Shown piece after piece: positions 1-6,371 of a stretch of 32,718 bases of DNA (positions are counted from its first letter, which is position 1; the number at the start of each line of letters is the position of its first letter). This DNA comes from a virus. The DNA is taken from IMG/VR virus record IMGVR_UViG_3300042469_000063, positions 1 to 32,718 of that record; one strand, 5' to 3'. Under the pieces are notes generated by a model that saw nothing but the letters and a program-made list of their open reading frames with translations, did no database searches and was not told the origin of the DNA. The translations under genes and the position numbers were made by a program.

Positions 1-126
1 AACTGCTATTAAAGCACATCTTTTGCTTTCATCTAAATTTTGATGAAATAAAAATTCACCATTAACTTTATCGTGAGTAAAATTAAATTTACCTATCAAT
101 TCTATTGCCTTCTCTTTTGCTGTCAT
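1..126 (-). CDS. Small MTxxEKA-family protein, 3' end cut off by the window
   Basis: The first 42 codons of a gene that leaves the window at base 1. The protein begins MTAKEKAIELIGKF and reaches KRCALIAV. The same start and the same CALIAVDE-like stretch occur in the 65-residue protein at 26931-27128, and the start recurs at 31895-32089, so this is one of several paralogues in the window. Its ATG overlaps the TGA of the gene at 123-386 in an ATGA arrangement, which supports the start and suggests translational coupling. Function is unknown. Such short proteins are common in the early regions of Bacteroidetes phages, and nothing catalytic is visible. Confidence 0.7.
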   Translation of the reverse strand, partial: MTAKEKAIELIGKFNFTHDKVNGEFLFHQNLDESKRCALIAV

Positions 127-386
127 TTTTTAAATCTTTTTGCGTGAAACTTATATAATTCCATTGTTTTTTTTAATCCTTCATATTCTGTAAATTCTAA
201 ATCTACATTGTTTTCCTTTAAGTAAAATATTTCATTGTAGTTACTGATTTGATATTTTATAACATTATATCTATTTGCAGTTTTTGCTGGTTTAATAACA
301 TAAGCTAAATCATTTTTCCAACATAAACTCATAGCATCAACTTCATCTGGTTTAGGTACAAACTTTTCTTCTTTAACTTTCACCAT
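123..386 (-). CDS. Hypothetical protein, 87 aa
   Basis: A charged, lysine- and glutamate-rich protein with no signal peptide or membrane segment. The start MVKVKEEKF is an ATG lying 14 bases inside the 3' end of the preceding small gene (373-543), and its TGA overlaps the ATG of the next gene. This tight chain of overlaps argues that it is translated. I do not recognise the family. Its place in the run of small genes after the methyltransferase and sigma factor suggests an accessory role in phage-host interaction, which is inference only. Confidence 0.65.
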   Translation of the reverse strand: MVKVKEEKFVPKPDEVDAMSLCWKNDLAYVIKPAKTANRYNVIKYQISNYNEIFYLKENNVDLEFTEYEGLKKTMELYKFHAKRFKK

Positions 387-543
387 TAGTTACATTCTTT
401 TTAAATATAGATTTTAATAAAGTTGGATGCCAACCTTGTGATAAACAAATATCATAAAGTATTTTGCCTAAATCATCAATATTAATATCATCAAAAGTTT
501 CTATTGTTGATGTTTTACCATAAGATGTATATGTTATTTTCAT
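373..543 (-). CDS. Hypothetical protein, 56 aa
   Basis: A short gene starting MKITYTSYGK and ending VTNGES. Its ATG shares one base with the TAA of the upstream gene (TAATG at 541-545), and its end overlaps the start of the next gene by 14 bases. The middle is acidic (FDDINIDDLG), followed by a short helical part. No domain recognised. The evidence for coding is the perfect fit in the overlap chain and the lack of any other use for this 150-base interval. Confidence 0.6.
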   Translation of the reverse strand: MKITYTSYGKTSTIETFDDINIDDLGKILYDICLSQGWHPTLLKSIFKKNVTNGES

Positions 544-899
544 TAGTCTAATTTTAAAAATTCAGCATTACCATTTTCCATAAACCATTCTTTATTCTCT
601 TTGTATTTATCTACAACTGCATCAATCATTACCAGTTCATCTATTGTTGAAGTTTGCAATTTGCTAACTATATTTTCTATTGAACGTAATATATTTGTAG
701 TCATTTCTGGGTCTGTTTTATAAATATTTGTATATTCTAAAAACACTATTTGTTCAAGTTCTTTGTTTAACCTATTAATTAAGTTCTTAATAGTTTGTCT
801 GTATTGTGTTGTAAAGATTAAACTTTCATTAGCTTCTAATAATAATTGTGCTAATAATACAGATTTTAAATACTCTAACTGAATTGGATTTTCTTTCAT
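543..899 (-). CDS. Hypothetical helical protein, 118 aa
   Basis: Predominantly helical by composition, with leucine, isoleucine and glutamate spaced as in amphipathic helices (LLLEANESLIF, INRLNKELEQIVF, ILRSIENIVSKL). No membrane segment and no cysteine or histidine cluster that would suggest metal binding. It lies 10 bases after the stop of the 130-residue gene at 910-1302 and is coupled by TAATG to the next gene. I do not recognise the family. A small structural or regulatory early protein is plausible. Confidence 0.7.
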   Translation of the reverse strand: MKENPIQLEYLKSVLLAQLLLEANESLIFTTQYRQTIKNLINRLNKELEQIVFLEYTNIYKTDPEMTTNILRSIENIVSKLQTSTIDELVMIDAVVDKYKENKEWFMENGNAEFLKLD

Positions 900-909
900 A
901 AATTTATTT

Positions 910-1302
910 TTATAATTGTTTTGCTTTTGTTATTTCTAAATATGTTACTTCTTTATCTATTTTTTCTCGGTTGTTAAAATATGTTGTTGCTGGATTTTTA
1001 TTGTTTATTTCCCAAATTGGCTCAATCAAATGTAGATTAAAACTATAAACTCCTTTTGGTGTTGAATTAATATATATTGGTATATCTAAATGCTTTTCAC
1101 ATTCTTGTATAATAGCATCATATTTAACTCTTTCTAATAACAAAGTTTTATAATGCGTTTGCCTACATTTTAATTCAATCCTATGTGCAGTTGATGGACT
1201 GTAACAATCCCATCTACTCATTTGATTTTTTGCCTTAACTAAATCAGGATAAATATTTTCAACTAAATAGTTAAATAAATCAATTTCTTTCCAGTTATTC
1301 AT
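910..1302 (-). CDS. PD-(D/E)XK-like nuclease candidate, 130 aa
   Basis: The segment around residues 31-61 reads WDC...RIELKCR...HYKTLLLERVKYD. It gives D32 followed by E43-x-K45 on a predicted strand and then a helix, which is the core pattern of the restriction-endonuclease fold (acidic residue, ExK, helix with conserved charged and tyrosine residues). The length suits a minimal single-domain nuclease. The start overlaps the end of the preceding gene (1295-1675) by 8 bases. Established knowledge: phages often carry small nucleases of this fold for recombination, DNA repair or host DNA breakdown. Substrate and specificity cannot be read from the sequence. It lies about 1.2 kb downstream of the C5-methyltransferase but is separated from it by other genes, so a restriction-modification pair is possible yet weakly supported. 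Confidence 0.6.
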   Translation of the reverse strand: MNNWKEIDLFNYLVENIYPDLVKAKNQMSRWDCYSPSTAHRIELKCRQTHYKTLLLERVKYDAIIQECEKHLDIPIYINSTPKGVYSFNLHLIEPIWEINNKNPATTYFNNREKIDKEVTYLEITKAKQL

Positions 1303-1675
1303 TTACTTCATAAGTATCATAAACTTTGCGTAAATCACTCATTATAGTTCTCCAGCAACTTGAACAATTTGAATTATCTAATTTTTCATTAAATACGTTT
1401 AAATAAATATCTTTAATTGTGTGCTGCTGTTTTGGTGTTAATTGATTTACTCTATTGTCGTATAATATTTTTAAAAACATATATTCATCTTCTTTAAGAC
1501 AATTTACGTTTCTACGATATGGAATTAAATTGTTTAGTTTTGCTTTACGTTCATCACATTTACAATCTATTCCTGTTGCTTTGCTAAATAATTCAACTAC
1601 TGCTTTGATACCAGTTGCTTCTGTGATTTGTTCAATAGTATCACCTAATCCTGTTGCTTTCTTTTTACGTCCCAT
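1295..1675 (-). CDS. Cysteine-containing phage protein with GLGDTIEQIT start, 126 aa
   Basis: The protein opens with a basic stretch (MGRKKKATG) followed by GLGDTIEQITEATGIK, then a cysteine pair with acidic and basic residues (DCKCDERKAKLN) and a second cysteine pair (NCSSCW). This layout resembles a widespread small protein of Bacteroidetes phages whose role is unknown to me. The cysteines could bind zinc, but the spacing is not diagnostic. The ATG shares one base with the TAA of the sigma factor gene (TAATG), indicating coupled translation. It may act with the sigma factor or with DNA; that is inference from position. Confidence 0.7.
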   Translation of the reverse strand: MGRKKKATGLGDTIEQITEATGIKAVVELFSKATGIDCKCDERKAKLNNLIPYRRNVNCLKEDEYMFLKILYDNRVNQLTPKQQHTIKDIYLNVFNEKLDNSNCSSCWRTIMSDLRKVYDTYEVNE

Positions 1676-2223
1676 TAGTACATTGTGTTATAATCGTTAT
1701 TAATATAATCTTGATAATCTTTCATAAACTTTGTGTTTAACACTTCTTTATAATTTTTAATTGAATGAAATATAGAAATTAAACTAATACTTGTTTCTTT
1801 TGCAATATCACGCATACTCATATCAGTATCTCTATACAGTTTAAACAGCTTCTTATCATACCAATGCCAGTTTTCAATTTCTTCATCAATCATTAAGCAA
1901 ATATCATTGTATGCTTTGTGTTCATTTATATTGCTTTCATCACTTAAATTAAACAAAGTATCTATTCCTATTTTATCAACCTTATTACGTTTGTTTAAAT
2001 ACTGAAAACATAAACTTTTAATAGTAAAAAAAACATAACCTTTACGAACATTACCTTTTGCATCAATTATCTTATCAGCATCAGCATATTTCCATAATGC
2101 TATATAAACTTCTTGTACAATATCTTCTGCGTAATCATCTACTTTATAAAGGTTAGCAATTTTTACCCATTCTTTATGATGTTGGGCAACCTGTTCTAAC
2201 CAATAGTTTGTAGACAATTCCAT
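1675..2223 (-). CDS. Phage RNA polymerase sigma-70 family factor, 182 aa
   Basis: Residues 31-50 contain DDYAEDIVQEVYIALWKYAD, the region 2 signature (DxxQEVFxxLW-like) that contacts core polymerase and the -10 element. Residues about 130-170 hold a region 4-like helix-turn-helix (DMSMRDIAKETSISLISIFHSIKNYKEVL). The length of 182 residues fits a small ECF-like factor. Similar proteins are frequent in Bacteroidetes phages. It would redirect host RNA polymerase to phage promoters, probably late ones, which might explain the lack of obvious -7 boxes upstream of most structural genes. Located in the recombination/modification block, three nucleotides after the 97-residue gene. Confidence 0.8.
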   Translation of the reverse strand: MELSTNYWLEQVAQHHKEWVKIANLYKVDDYAEDIVQEVYIALWKYADADKIIDAKGNVRKGYVFFTIKSLCFQYLNKRNKVDKIGIDTLFNLSDESNINEHKAYNDICLMIDEEIENWHWYDKKLFKLYRDTDMSMRDIAKETSISLISIFHSIKNYKEVLNTKFMKDYQDYINNDYNTMY

Positions 2224-2225
2224 AA

Positions 2226-2519
2226 CTAATACATTTTAATTGTTATTTTACCAGTTTTTGCTACTGGTACTTCTTTTACTTTAATCTTCAAATCTACTTC
2301 AGTTAATTCAGTATCTAATTTTAATATAGAATTAAAAGCATTTTGTATTTCATTCCAATTTGCTTCATTTTCCATTTCATTTAATATATACAAATATTGT
2401 AACTTTTCTTGCAAGTCTTTAAAATAACTTATTAACATACTGTTATCTGAATTTAATACAAGCATTCTTGCAGCAGATATTTGTAATTCTTCTATGTGGT
2501 GTTTCATTGTATCTTTCAT
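2226..2519 (-). CDS. Hypothetical protein, 97 aa
   Basis: A mostly helical protein with an acidic middle (NEMENEANWNEIQNAF) and a basic C terminus (KVKEVPVAKTGKITIKMY). There are no membrane segments and no recognised motif. The start codon overlaps the stop of the methyltransferase gene as ATGA, so the two are probably translationally coupled. A methyltransferase partner role is conceivable from coupling alone, but no sequence feature supports it. An alternative ATG lies four codons downstream. Confidence 0.7.
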   Translation of the reverse strand: MKDTMKHHIEELQISAARMLVLNSDNSMLISYFKDLQEKLQYLYILNEMENEANWNEIQNAFNSILKLDTELTEVDLKIKVKEVPVAKTGKITIKMY

Positions 2520-3370
2520 TGTTTTATAAATTTAAATATATGTTCTATAATTGGTAAAGTCCAACCATCGCCAAGTAAGCTTCCTGCTTTTGCAGTTGTA
2601 AGAATATCGCAATAATTATCGGGAAAACCTTGTAACCTACACATTTCAATTTTATTTACTGTTCTTACTTTTTCGTTTTCTTTAATTAAAGTAATCATTC
2701 CAGTAGTTTCGTTTCTATGTAATAAATATTCTTGTTTTGCTTGTTCAGTTGCACCACTACCAGTATTTAAACAAGTATGTTTATCTGTATCAACACATCC
2801 ACTTGTTATAATATCTTTAAACATTATTCCTTTGTCTTTAGGTTGTGGAATATCAGTAATTATATCACCAAACATTCCATCTTGTCTTGTTCTTATATTA
2901 CTCCAATAATACCTATCCCTTAATTGTGCAGTAACAAGCGAACTATTAATTCTAACTGGATAAACTCCTAAAGCCCTACTCATAATTCCAACATCTAATT
3001 TTGCTGCACTCCCTACATTTTCTTGAAGAAATAATACTTTAGGATTTAATGATTTTATATGTTCTAATATTTCTACAAACACAAAAAATAAACTACTTCT
3101 ACTTCCATTAATTCCCGCTCTTTTACCAGCAGCAGATAAATCTTGACAGGGTGAACCTGATAAAACTAAATTAATACTTTTCCAATCAATATTCCATTCT
3201 TTCCATTTTGTTACATCTCCAACTTGAATAGTATCTGGAAAATGGTATTGTGTTAATTCTATTGCATAAGGTTTAATTTCACTTGAATAATATTTATTTA
3301 CTTTAATACCTACATTTTCTAATGCTTGTCTGCCAGTATTCATTCCGTTAAATAGTGATAATACATTCAT
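2516..3370 (-). CDS. C5-cytosine DNA methyltransferase, 284 aa
   Basis: All main motifs of m5C methyltransferases can be seen in order. The AdoMet-binding motif I is LFNGMNTGRQALE (residues 6-18). Motif IV is SGSPCQDLS with the catalytic cysteine C75. Motif VI is QENVGSA (E117). Motif VIII is QLRDR (149-153). Motif IX is IEMCRLQGFPDNY, and motif X is GSLLGDGWTLPIIEHIF near the C terminus. The target recognition region between VIII and IX is short. It transfers a methyl group to C5 of cytosine in DNA at a site I cannot deduce. No cognate restriction gene adjoins it. In this genome it most likely supplies 5-methylcytosine to the TET/JBP dioxygenase at 29445-30311, as in phage cytosine hypermodification pathways. 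The gene ends in ATGA overlap with the next one. Confidence 0.93.
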   Translation of the reverse strand: MNVLSLFNGMNTGRQALENVGIKVNKYYSSEIKPYAIELTQYHFPDTIQVGDVTKWKEWNIDWKSINLVLSGSPCQDLSAAGKRAGINGSRSSLFFVFVEILEHIKSLNPKVLFLQENVGSAAKLDVGIMSRALGVYPVRINSSLVTAQLRDRYYWSNIRTRQDGMFGDIITDIPQPKDKGIMFKDIITSGCVDTDKHTCLNTGSGATEQAKQEYLLHRNETTGMITLIKENEKVRTVNKIEMCRLQGFPDNYCDILTTAKAGSLLGDGWTLPIIEHIFKFIKQ

Positions 3371-3371
3371 C

Positions 3372-4226
3372 TTAAAATATATCTTTTAATGGGTCATAAA
3401 ATGCTCCTTCTACTTGTGGTAATCCAAAGTTATTTACTTTAAAATTAAAATCTTCAAATGGTGCATTTCTACTTCTTTTACAACTTACTTTAACTAATCC
3501 TTTATTAACTGTATTTAACTCTAAACTAATTTGTGTTTCTGTTTTCTTTTCCAAGAATGAACCTAAATGACCAGTTGGTTTATCAGTTCCAAAATTAGAA
3601 TGTATTACAGTTACAATATGACAATCTAATTCTTTTGTCCATTTCATTAGCTTTTGTACTACATTATTGCTTTCTTCAATGTTGTTTACATCACTACATA
3701 AATCAGCAATACCATCAATAATAACTAAACCTATATTTTTACCATCTAATCTGTCATATAAGTAGTGTTCAATTATTTCTATTCTGTCATTAAAGCTATA
3801 TTGTCTTAAAGCTAATGTATGGTATTTATCTATGTTCTTTAATCCTGCCATTTCTAATGGTCTTTTAAAAACCATTTGTGCGTGAAAATTACCTTGTTCA
3901 GTATCAAAATGTATTAAGTGTTTATCATTTCTATTTGCTTTTAAATCACCACAAAACTGATGTAAATCTTCTGCTAAATAAATTGCTGATAATAATGATA
4001 CAAAAAATGTTTTTTTACTTTTAGGTGGTGCTTGTACAAAACTAAAGTTACCATAAGTTCCTATTGGTACTGGAAATATAATTTCGCCATCTTTGCTTTC
4101 ATAACTTTTAAAACCAAATGATATTGCTGGTTTTGGATGTTCTACTTTTTCTAATGGATTTAATATAGCTTCATCAACTATAAATTCCATCATTAAACGT
4201 TTTTCTTGTTTTTGTTCTTTTGTCAT
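3372..4226 (-). CDS. RecA/DnaB-like AAA ATPase (RepA-like), 284 aa
   Basis: A RecA-like P-loop ATPase. The nucleotide-binding loop is atypical: APPKSKKT (residues 66-73) replaces the usual GxxxxGKT, keeping the final K-T. Walker B is IGLVIIDGIADL with D171 (about 166-175). A later segment, about 190-215, reads CHIVTVIHSN and GHLGSFLEKK, as in the RepA/AAA_25 group of plasmid and phage replication helicases. A likely role is replicative helicase loading or strand exchange during phage replication. I chose the ATG at 4226: an upstream TTG at 4265 would put the first 13 codons inside a clear terminator hairpin. Neighbours SSB and ERF support a DNA replication/recombination operon. Confidence 0.8.
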   Translation of the reverse strand: MTKEQKQEKRLMMEFIVDEAILNPLEKVEHPKPAISFGFKSYESKDGEIIFPVPIGTYGNFSFVQAPPKSKKTFFVSLLSAIYLAEDLHQFCGDLKANRNDKHLIHFDTEQGNFHAQMVFKRPLEMAGLKNIDKYHTLALRQYSFNDRIEIIEHYLYDRLDGKNIGLVIIDGIADLCSDVNNIEESNNVVQKLMKWTKELDCHIVTVIHSNFGTDKPTGHLGSFLEKKTETQISLELNTVNKGLVKVSCKRSRNAPFEDFNFKVNNFGLPQVEGAFYDPLKDIF

Positions 4227-4236
4227 TGTTTTTGTT

Positions 4237-4263
4237 AAAAAAAGGGTAGCTTTTACACTACCC
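4237..4263 (-). terminator. Rho-independent terminator after the SSB gene
   Basis: On the minus strand the six-base stem GGGTAG/CTACCC with an eight-base loop is followed by seven U. It lies between the SSB stop at 4271 and the ATPase start at 4226. It can end or attenuate transcripts coming from the SSB/ERF genes, and it rules out the upstream TTG as start of the ATPase. Confidence 0.85.
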
Positions 4264-4270
4264 AATTAAA

Positions 4271-4567
4271 TTAAAATGGTAAATCACTTTCAACTGTTGC
4301 AGCAGATGCTTTTTCTTTTTTAGGAGCAGTTTTGATATTACCATCAGTCCAAACTACATTACCATTTCCTAAATAAACTTTAGCTTTCTTTGCTTCACGT
4401 TCTTCTTGTGATTGACTATCAGTTAAAGAAACATTTTGCCCATACTGATTTGGTTCATCATTTACACCTATAGTAAAATTGTAATAAACAGCACCATCTT
4501 TTCCTGATACAAATTTTTCTTTTGGTAATTTGTCTACTCTTAAACTAACATTAATAATTGCACTCAT
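4271..4567 (-). CDS. Single-stranded DNA-binding protein, short form, 98 aa
   Basis: The N-terminal part has the beta-strand character of an OB fold (INVSLRVDKLPKEKF, YYNFTIGVND). It is followed by a flexible, charged stretch with KKEKASAA and a C-terminal acidic tip ESDLPF, the hallmark of SSB proteins, which use this tip to recruit partners. At 98 residues it is shorter than bacterial SSB and probably lacks part of the OB fold periphery. It would coat single-stranded DNA during phage replication and recombination. It sits between ERF and the RecA-like ATPase, the expected company. A terminator follows directly. The domain assignment rests mostly on the tip and context. Confidence 0.72.
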   Translation of the reverse strand: MSAIINVSLRVDKLPKEKFVSGKDGAVYYNFTIGVNDEPNQYGQNVSLTDSQSQEEREAKKAKVYLGNGNVVWTDGNIKTAPKKEKASAATVESDLPF

Positions 4568-4614
4568 ATTTTTTTTATTTAAAATTTGCTTACTCTATAT
4601 AGTTTTCAGCTTCC

Positions 4615-5184
4615 CTATTTTACTTTTAATAATTCATCTTTAACTGCTTTAGCTAATTTATATTTATTTTCAATAGTTGCAATATTACCACCATTTTTTA
4701 AATATTCAATAGCTTTGTTAAATTCTGGTGTATTTTTATTTAACCATTTTAAATCATCTTCTGCTTTTACTTCTTTGTCGTGTTTATTAGTTGCATCAGC
4801 ATCTTGTGTATCATCAATTAAAAGTAAGTTACCTAATGCATATTTTTTAGCATAAGAAGAAGCTGAACCAAATTGTTGTGGTACTTGCATTCCTTTTTGG
4901 TTTAAATCTACACCTACAATAGCTGTTGCTGATATTTCATTTACACCATTATTATCATAAATTGTAGCAGTACTTTCTAACATTGGTAAATATGCTTCAG
5001 TTGATATTATTCTTTCACTAATTACAAAAGATACTTCATACTTTCCATTAAATGGTTTTAATGCTTCTAATATATCTTCAGCACTACGAAAATTGTATTT
5101 ACCAAAACTATTAAATTTTGATTTGTTTGCTTTAAATTCTTTTTGAATTAAAGATAGTTTTTGATTTAAGTTTAAATCTTTCAT
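4615..5184 (-). CDS. erf: ERF family single-strand annealing recombinase, 189 aa
   Basis: Residues 1-135 match the ERF superfamily. The features are NFRSAEDILEALKP near residue 31, a central beta sheet with ERIISTEAYLPMLESTATIYDNNG, and the diagnostic block QFGSASSYAKKYALGNLLLIDDTQDADATN split around residues 103-132. The C-terminal third is lysine-rich and helical, probably for DNA or SSB binding. ERF proteins anneal complementary single strands in phage recombination and circularisation. Normally they act with a 5'-3' exonuclease. Here the RecE-like exonuclease is at 30816-31580, at the other side of the window. It lies directly upstream of SSB. Confidence 0.9.
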   Translation of the reverse strand: MKDLNLNQKLSLIQKEFKANKSKFNSFGKYNFRSAEDILEALKPFNGKYEVSFVISERIISTEAYLPMLESTATIYDNNGVNEISATAIVGVDLNQKGMQVPQQFGSASSYAKKYALGNLLLIDDTQDADATNKHDKEVKAEDDLKWLNKNTPEFNKAIEYLKNGGNIATIENKYKLAKAVKDELLKVK

Positions 5185-5185
5185 T

Positions 5186-5365
5186 TTACTTTGTTTTTAA
5201 ATTGTATAATTCCTTTTTTATAATTGTTTTGTACTCTTTTGGGCATTGTTCATCTGCTAATTCAAAGCAATAAGTTTCTAATGTGCTTAATAAGCTTTCT
5301 AATTCGCAAATCTTGTTTTGCATTGTTTCAATTCTAAATCTGTTGTAGTCTAATAAATCTTTCAT
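5186..5365 (-). CDS. Hypothetical protein, 59 aa
   Basis: A small gene starting MKDLLDYNRFRIETMQNK and ending YKTIIKKELYNLKTK. It begins two bases after the stop of the 79-residue gene and ends one base before the ATG of erf, filling the gap exactly. The protein is helical, with heptad-like leucines (ICELESLLSTLET) and three cysteines. No family recognised. Its location in the recombination operon suggests an accessory recombination role, but this is inference. Confidence 0.65.
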   Translation of the reverse strand: MKDLLDYNRFRIETMQNKICELESLLSTLETYCFELADEQCPKEYKTIIKKELYNLKTK

Positions 5366-5367
5366 TG

Positions 5368-5607
5368 TTATTTGTTTTTAAAGTTTTCATTATAATATTC
5401 TTCTCCTGTTAAAATATAAGTGTAATTTGTAATACCACCAGATTTTTTTTCTTTATTTCCGTGTGCATCTATTAATTGTTGCTTTTCTAATTCAAAAAAT
5501 TTATAATAATCATTTATAAACTTTCTGCCTTCTAAAGTATTTGTGTTAAATAAATTAGGATGCTCAATTTCTAATTGGCTGAATAGTTCTTGTATTGCTG
5601 TTTTCAT
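5368..5607 (-). CDS. Hypothetical protein, 79 aa
   Basis: First gene of the erf/SSB transcription unit. It lies 24 bases downstream of a TAGATTTG -7 box. The protein is soluble and mixed charged, with HPNLFNTNTLEGRKFINDYYKFFELEKQQLI and an aromatic-rich C terminus (YYNENFKNK). I do not recognise it. Being promoter-proximal, it may be among the first proteins made from this unit. Confidence 0.7.
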   Translation of the reverse strand: MKTAIQELFSQLEIEHPNLFNTNTLEGRKFINDYYKFFELEKQQLIDAHGNKEKKSGGITNYTYILTGEEYYNENFKNK

Positions 5608-5630
5608 AATGTTTGTTTTTAATTATGGTA

Positions 5631-5685
5631 CAAATCTAACTATTAAATTAATACAAAAATAAACTTTAACATTTCTTTAACATTT
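5631..5685 (-). promoter_or_regulatory. Bacteroidetes-type promoter with tandem CTTTAACATTT element
   Basis: The minus strand carries TAGATTTG at 5638-5631, matching the Bacteroidetes -7 consensus TAnnTTTG. Upstream lie two perfectly adjacent copies of the 11-mer CTTTAACATTT as read on the plus strand (5664-5674 and 5675-5685; AAATGTTAAAG in the direction of transcription). A convincing -33 TTG is not present at the usual 19-21 base spacing. It would drive the 79-residue gene, erf and SSB. Confidence 0.6.
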
Positions 5686-5689
5686 AGAC

Positions 5690-5717
5690 AAAAAAAAGAG
5701 TGGCTATAAAACCACTC
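5690..5717 (-). terminator. Rho-independent terminator after ninG
   Basis: Minus-strand stem GAGTGG/CCACTC with an eight-base loop followed by eight U. It lies 26 bases downstream of the NinG stop and separates the ninG transcript from the erf promoter. Confidence 0.85.
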
Positions 5718-5743
5718 CTTCTTGACAAAAACAATTTAAAACA

Positions 5744-6142
5744 TTATGTAAATTTATGCAGAATATTTACTTGTTGTTTATAGTAATCAATCATATCAAT
5801 TAATTCTACATCAGCAAATTTAACTATTTGTTTTGATTTTAAATAAAGTTCTTCAGCTAACTTATTACCAAGATATAAACTATATTTATATTGTTCACCT
5901 GAATGATAAACATTGCACCCTACACATTGAACTTGACAGTTATCTTCGTCCCATCTTGTTGAGTAATTTGCTCTACTCATAAAATGCCCGTTTTGCATCT
6001 TTTTCCAATGGTCTTTTTTACCACAAGTTACACATTCAGCAATTTCATTTTTAGCATATCTTAACCTGATAAATTGACTAAAAACAGTATCTAATTCTTT
6101 TATTAGATTTTTTCTTAAAGGTTTCTTTGCTACTTTAGCCAT
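5744..6142 (-). CDS. ninG: NinG/Rap-like recombination protein, 132 aa
   Basis: The protein shows the NinG arrangement. A basic N terminus is followed by the zinc-binding pair CVTCG (residues 38-42), then NGHFMSRANYSTRWDEDNCQVQC around 52-74, and a second CVGCN with H81 further on. These cysteines and histidines form an HNH-like treble-clef zinc finger. Lambda NinG (Rap) is a structure-specific endonuclease that cuts branched recombination intermediates. This copy is shorter than lambda NinG (about 200 residues), as usual in this family outside lambdoids. It is transcribed from its own promoter at 6169-6176 and closed by a terminator at 5690-5717. Confidence 0.85.
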   Translation of the reverse strand: MAKVAKKPLRKNLIKELDTVFSQFIRLRYAKNEIAECVTCGKKDHWKKMQNGHFMSRANYSTRWDEDNCQVQCVGCNVYHSGEQYKYSLYLGNKLAEELYLKSKQIVKFADVELIDMIDYYKQQVNILHKFT

Positions 6143-6168
6143 ATAACGTATTTTAGATATGATTTAAA

Positions 6169-6176
6169 CAAAGATA
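6169..6176 (-). promoter_or_regulatory. -7 box of the ninG promoter
   Basis: Minus strand TATCTTTG matches TAnnTTTG and lies 26 bases upstream of the ninG ATG. No clear -33 TTG at the standard distance, so strength is uncertain or an activator is needed. Confidence 0.55.
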
Positions 6177-6371
6177 ATTGATTTTAAGTATACTTATATA
6201 ACTTGACTAAAAATAGTGTTTTAAAAACGTTTATTTTATTTATTAATAATATATATAATATAAATAACTTATTTAATTCAAGAATATTTAAATATATAAT
6301 ATAATATATATATTAAAAAATATAATAATAAATATATAATATATTAAATAAATAATTTTAAAATATTAAAT
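6177..6371. other. Extremely A/T-rich segment between lysis and recombination genes
   Basis: The interval 6143-6343 is the largest gene-free stretch of the window (201 bases). Apart from the ninG promoter it holds almost only A and T, rich in TATA and AATAT steps. Bases 6283-6371 contain no G or C at all (89 bases), running into the last codons of the spanin gene. No open frame of interest. It could be an unwinding element of a replication origin or a flexible transcription boundary. Confidence 0.6.

Noticed and set aside
2516-3370. Methyltransferase as part of a classical restriction-modification pair with 910-1302
   Set aside because: The nuclease-like gene is separated by three genes and its fold assignment is tentative; the TET/TAGT context explains the methyltransferase better.
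4227-4265. TTG start extending the RecA-like ATPase by 13 codons
   Set aside because: The added codons lie in a perfect terminator hairpin; the ATG at 4226 follows it.
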